From Rosistilla ulvae (GTDB taxonomy: Bacteria > Planctomycetota > Planctomycetia > Pirellulales > Pirellulaceae), in the NCBI RefSeq assembly GCF_007741475.1, contig NZ_CP036261.1:5891798-5955797 (forward strand): a stretch of 64,000 nucleotides of DNA, in the 5' to 3' direction. The notes beneath the pieces are model-generated. The model made no database searches. It saw nothing but the letters and a program-made list of their open reading frames with translations, and was not told where the DNA came from. The translations under genes were made by a program, and so were the position numbers. This document shows, piece by piece, positions 63,610 through 64,000 of the stretch; the first letter of the stretch is position 1, and the number at the start of each line of letters is the position of its first letter.

Positions 63610-64000
63610 ATGGCTGTTCGAAAAATTGTCGTCACCCGTCAGGACTGTCAACGCCTTGAAAGCATGCTTGCTAGCGATTTCACGCAAGCGCTTTGCAACA
63701 AAGGCAATTTGAAGAACTTGCGCGGCGAACTTGCGCTCGCTCGGATCGTCGAGCCCGATAAGGTTCCCCCGGATGTCGTCACGATGGGATCGACAGTCCG
63801 CCTGCTGGATCTCGACTGCGACGAACTGGAAACGTTTACGTTGGTCTATCCCGACGAAGCGAACATCGCCGAAGGAAAACTTTCGGTCCTAGCGCCGATC
63901 GGGACCGCCATCCTCGGCTACCGGGTGGGAGATATGGTATGTTGGAAAGTCCCTAGCGGCGAAAGCCGAACACGTATCGAAGAGGTCTTGTTCCAGCCCG
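63610..64000 (+). CDS. Rnk/GreA-like RNA polymerase-binding protein (C-terminus beyond window)
   Basis: 130 codons are present and the gene runs off the window. It starts MAVRKIVVTRQDCQRLESML, a short coiled region, then the FKBP-like GreA/GreB C-terminal fold (VVTMGSTVRLLDLDCDELETFTLVYPDEANIAEGKLSVLAPIGTAILGYRVGDMVCWKVPSG). The long N-terminal coiled coil of GreA is missing, so it is closest to Rnk (regulator of nucleoside diphosphate kinase), which binds RNA polymerase near its secondary channel. Confidence 0.85.
   Translation, partial: MAVRKIVVTRQDCQRLESMLASDFTQALCNKGNLKNLRGELALARIVEPDKVPPDVVTMGSTVRLLDLDCDELETFTLVYPDEANIAEGKLSVLAPIGTAILGYRVGDMVCWKVPSGESRTRIEEVLFQP

Overview
The window looks like chromosomal DNA of a planctomycete, most likely a Pirellulales member (Rhodopirellula/Rosistilla-like). 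The evidence is the combination of a DUF1559 prepilin-type protein followed by a small lipoprotein, a planctomycete-type dihaem cytochrome, PQQ-like beta-propeller proteins, a sulfatase, a Ser/Thr kinase with TPR tail, a TIGR02999-type ECF sigma factor, secreted Gfo/Idh/MocA and sugar-isomerase-like proteins, and a complete alternative complex III (ACIII) plus caa3 oxidase operon. No phage, transposase or CRISPR array was seen. Intergenic palindromic elements are common.

Layout. 1-5.8 kb: a coiled-coil membrane protein, a secreted protein, a beta-propeller, an ArfB-like ribosome rescue factor and a dihaem cytochrome. 6.1-9.3 kb: a secreted FlgO/CsgG-like protein and a caspase-like protease with an Asn/Gln/His-rich tail. 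9.8-13.7 kb: a secreted oxidoreductase, yjbQ, mogA, a membrane protein and a methyltransferase. 14-17.5 kb: regulatory block with csrA and tRNA-Glu (minus strand), an opposing sigma-54 promoter with a GGA-rich transcript, pcp, and a sigma-54 activator with a degenerate receiver and its own sigma-54 promoter. 17.9-21.2 kb: a membrane protein overlapping a membrane-anchored MutS-like ATPase. 21.3-26.7 kb: a TetR-HlyD-RND efflux operon with a 54-bp dyad operator. 26.9-28.2 kb: a prepilin-peptidase-like protein. 28.3-43.0 kb: actA, actB, actC, a fused actD-actE, actF, a small TM protein, SCO and caa3 subunits II, I, III and IV, ended by a strong terminator. 43.5-50.5 kb (minus strand): a Lys/Ala/Glu coiled-coil protein, a sulfatase, and a kinase/beta-propeller pair. 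50.8-60.2 kb: an EF-hand protein, a duplicated acidic protein, an ECF sigma factor, YitT, an SMR transporter, DUF3565, a histone-deacetylase-like enzyme convergent with a Pat-type acetyltransferase, a sugar isomerase-like protein and a cupin. 60.7-64 kb: DUF1559 and its lipoprotein, then three small genes (48-aa TM peptide, BON-like, Rnk/GreA-like), each behind a sigma-54-type -24/-12 element.

How the parts work together. The central operon encodes an electron path from quinol through ACIII to a cytochrome-c-fused A2-type oxidase, with SCO for copper delivery. The most unusual regulatory signal is the set of five sigma-54-like promoters: one firing toward csrA/tRNA-Glu, one in front of the sigma-54 activator, and three in a row at the right end. 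They suggest a sigma-54 circuit joining CsrA and small stress-type proteins. All promoters, operators and pairings were read by eye and are unverified.
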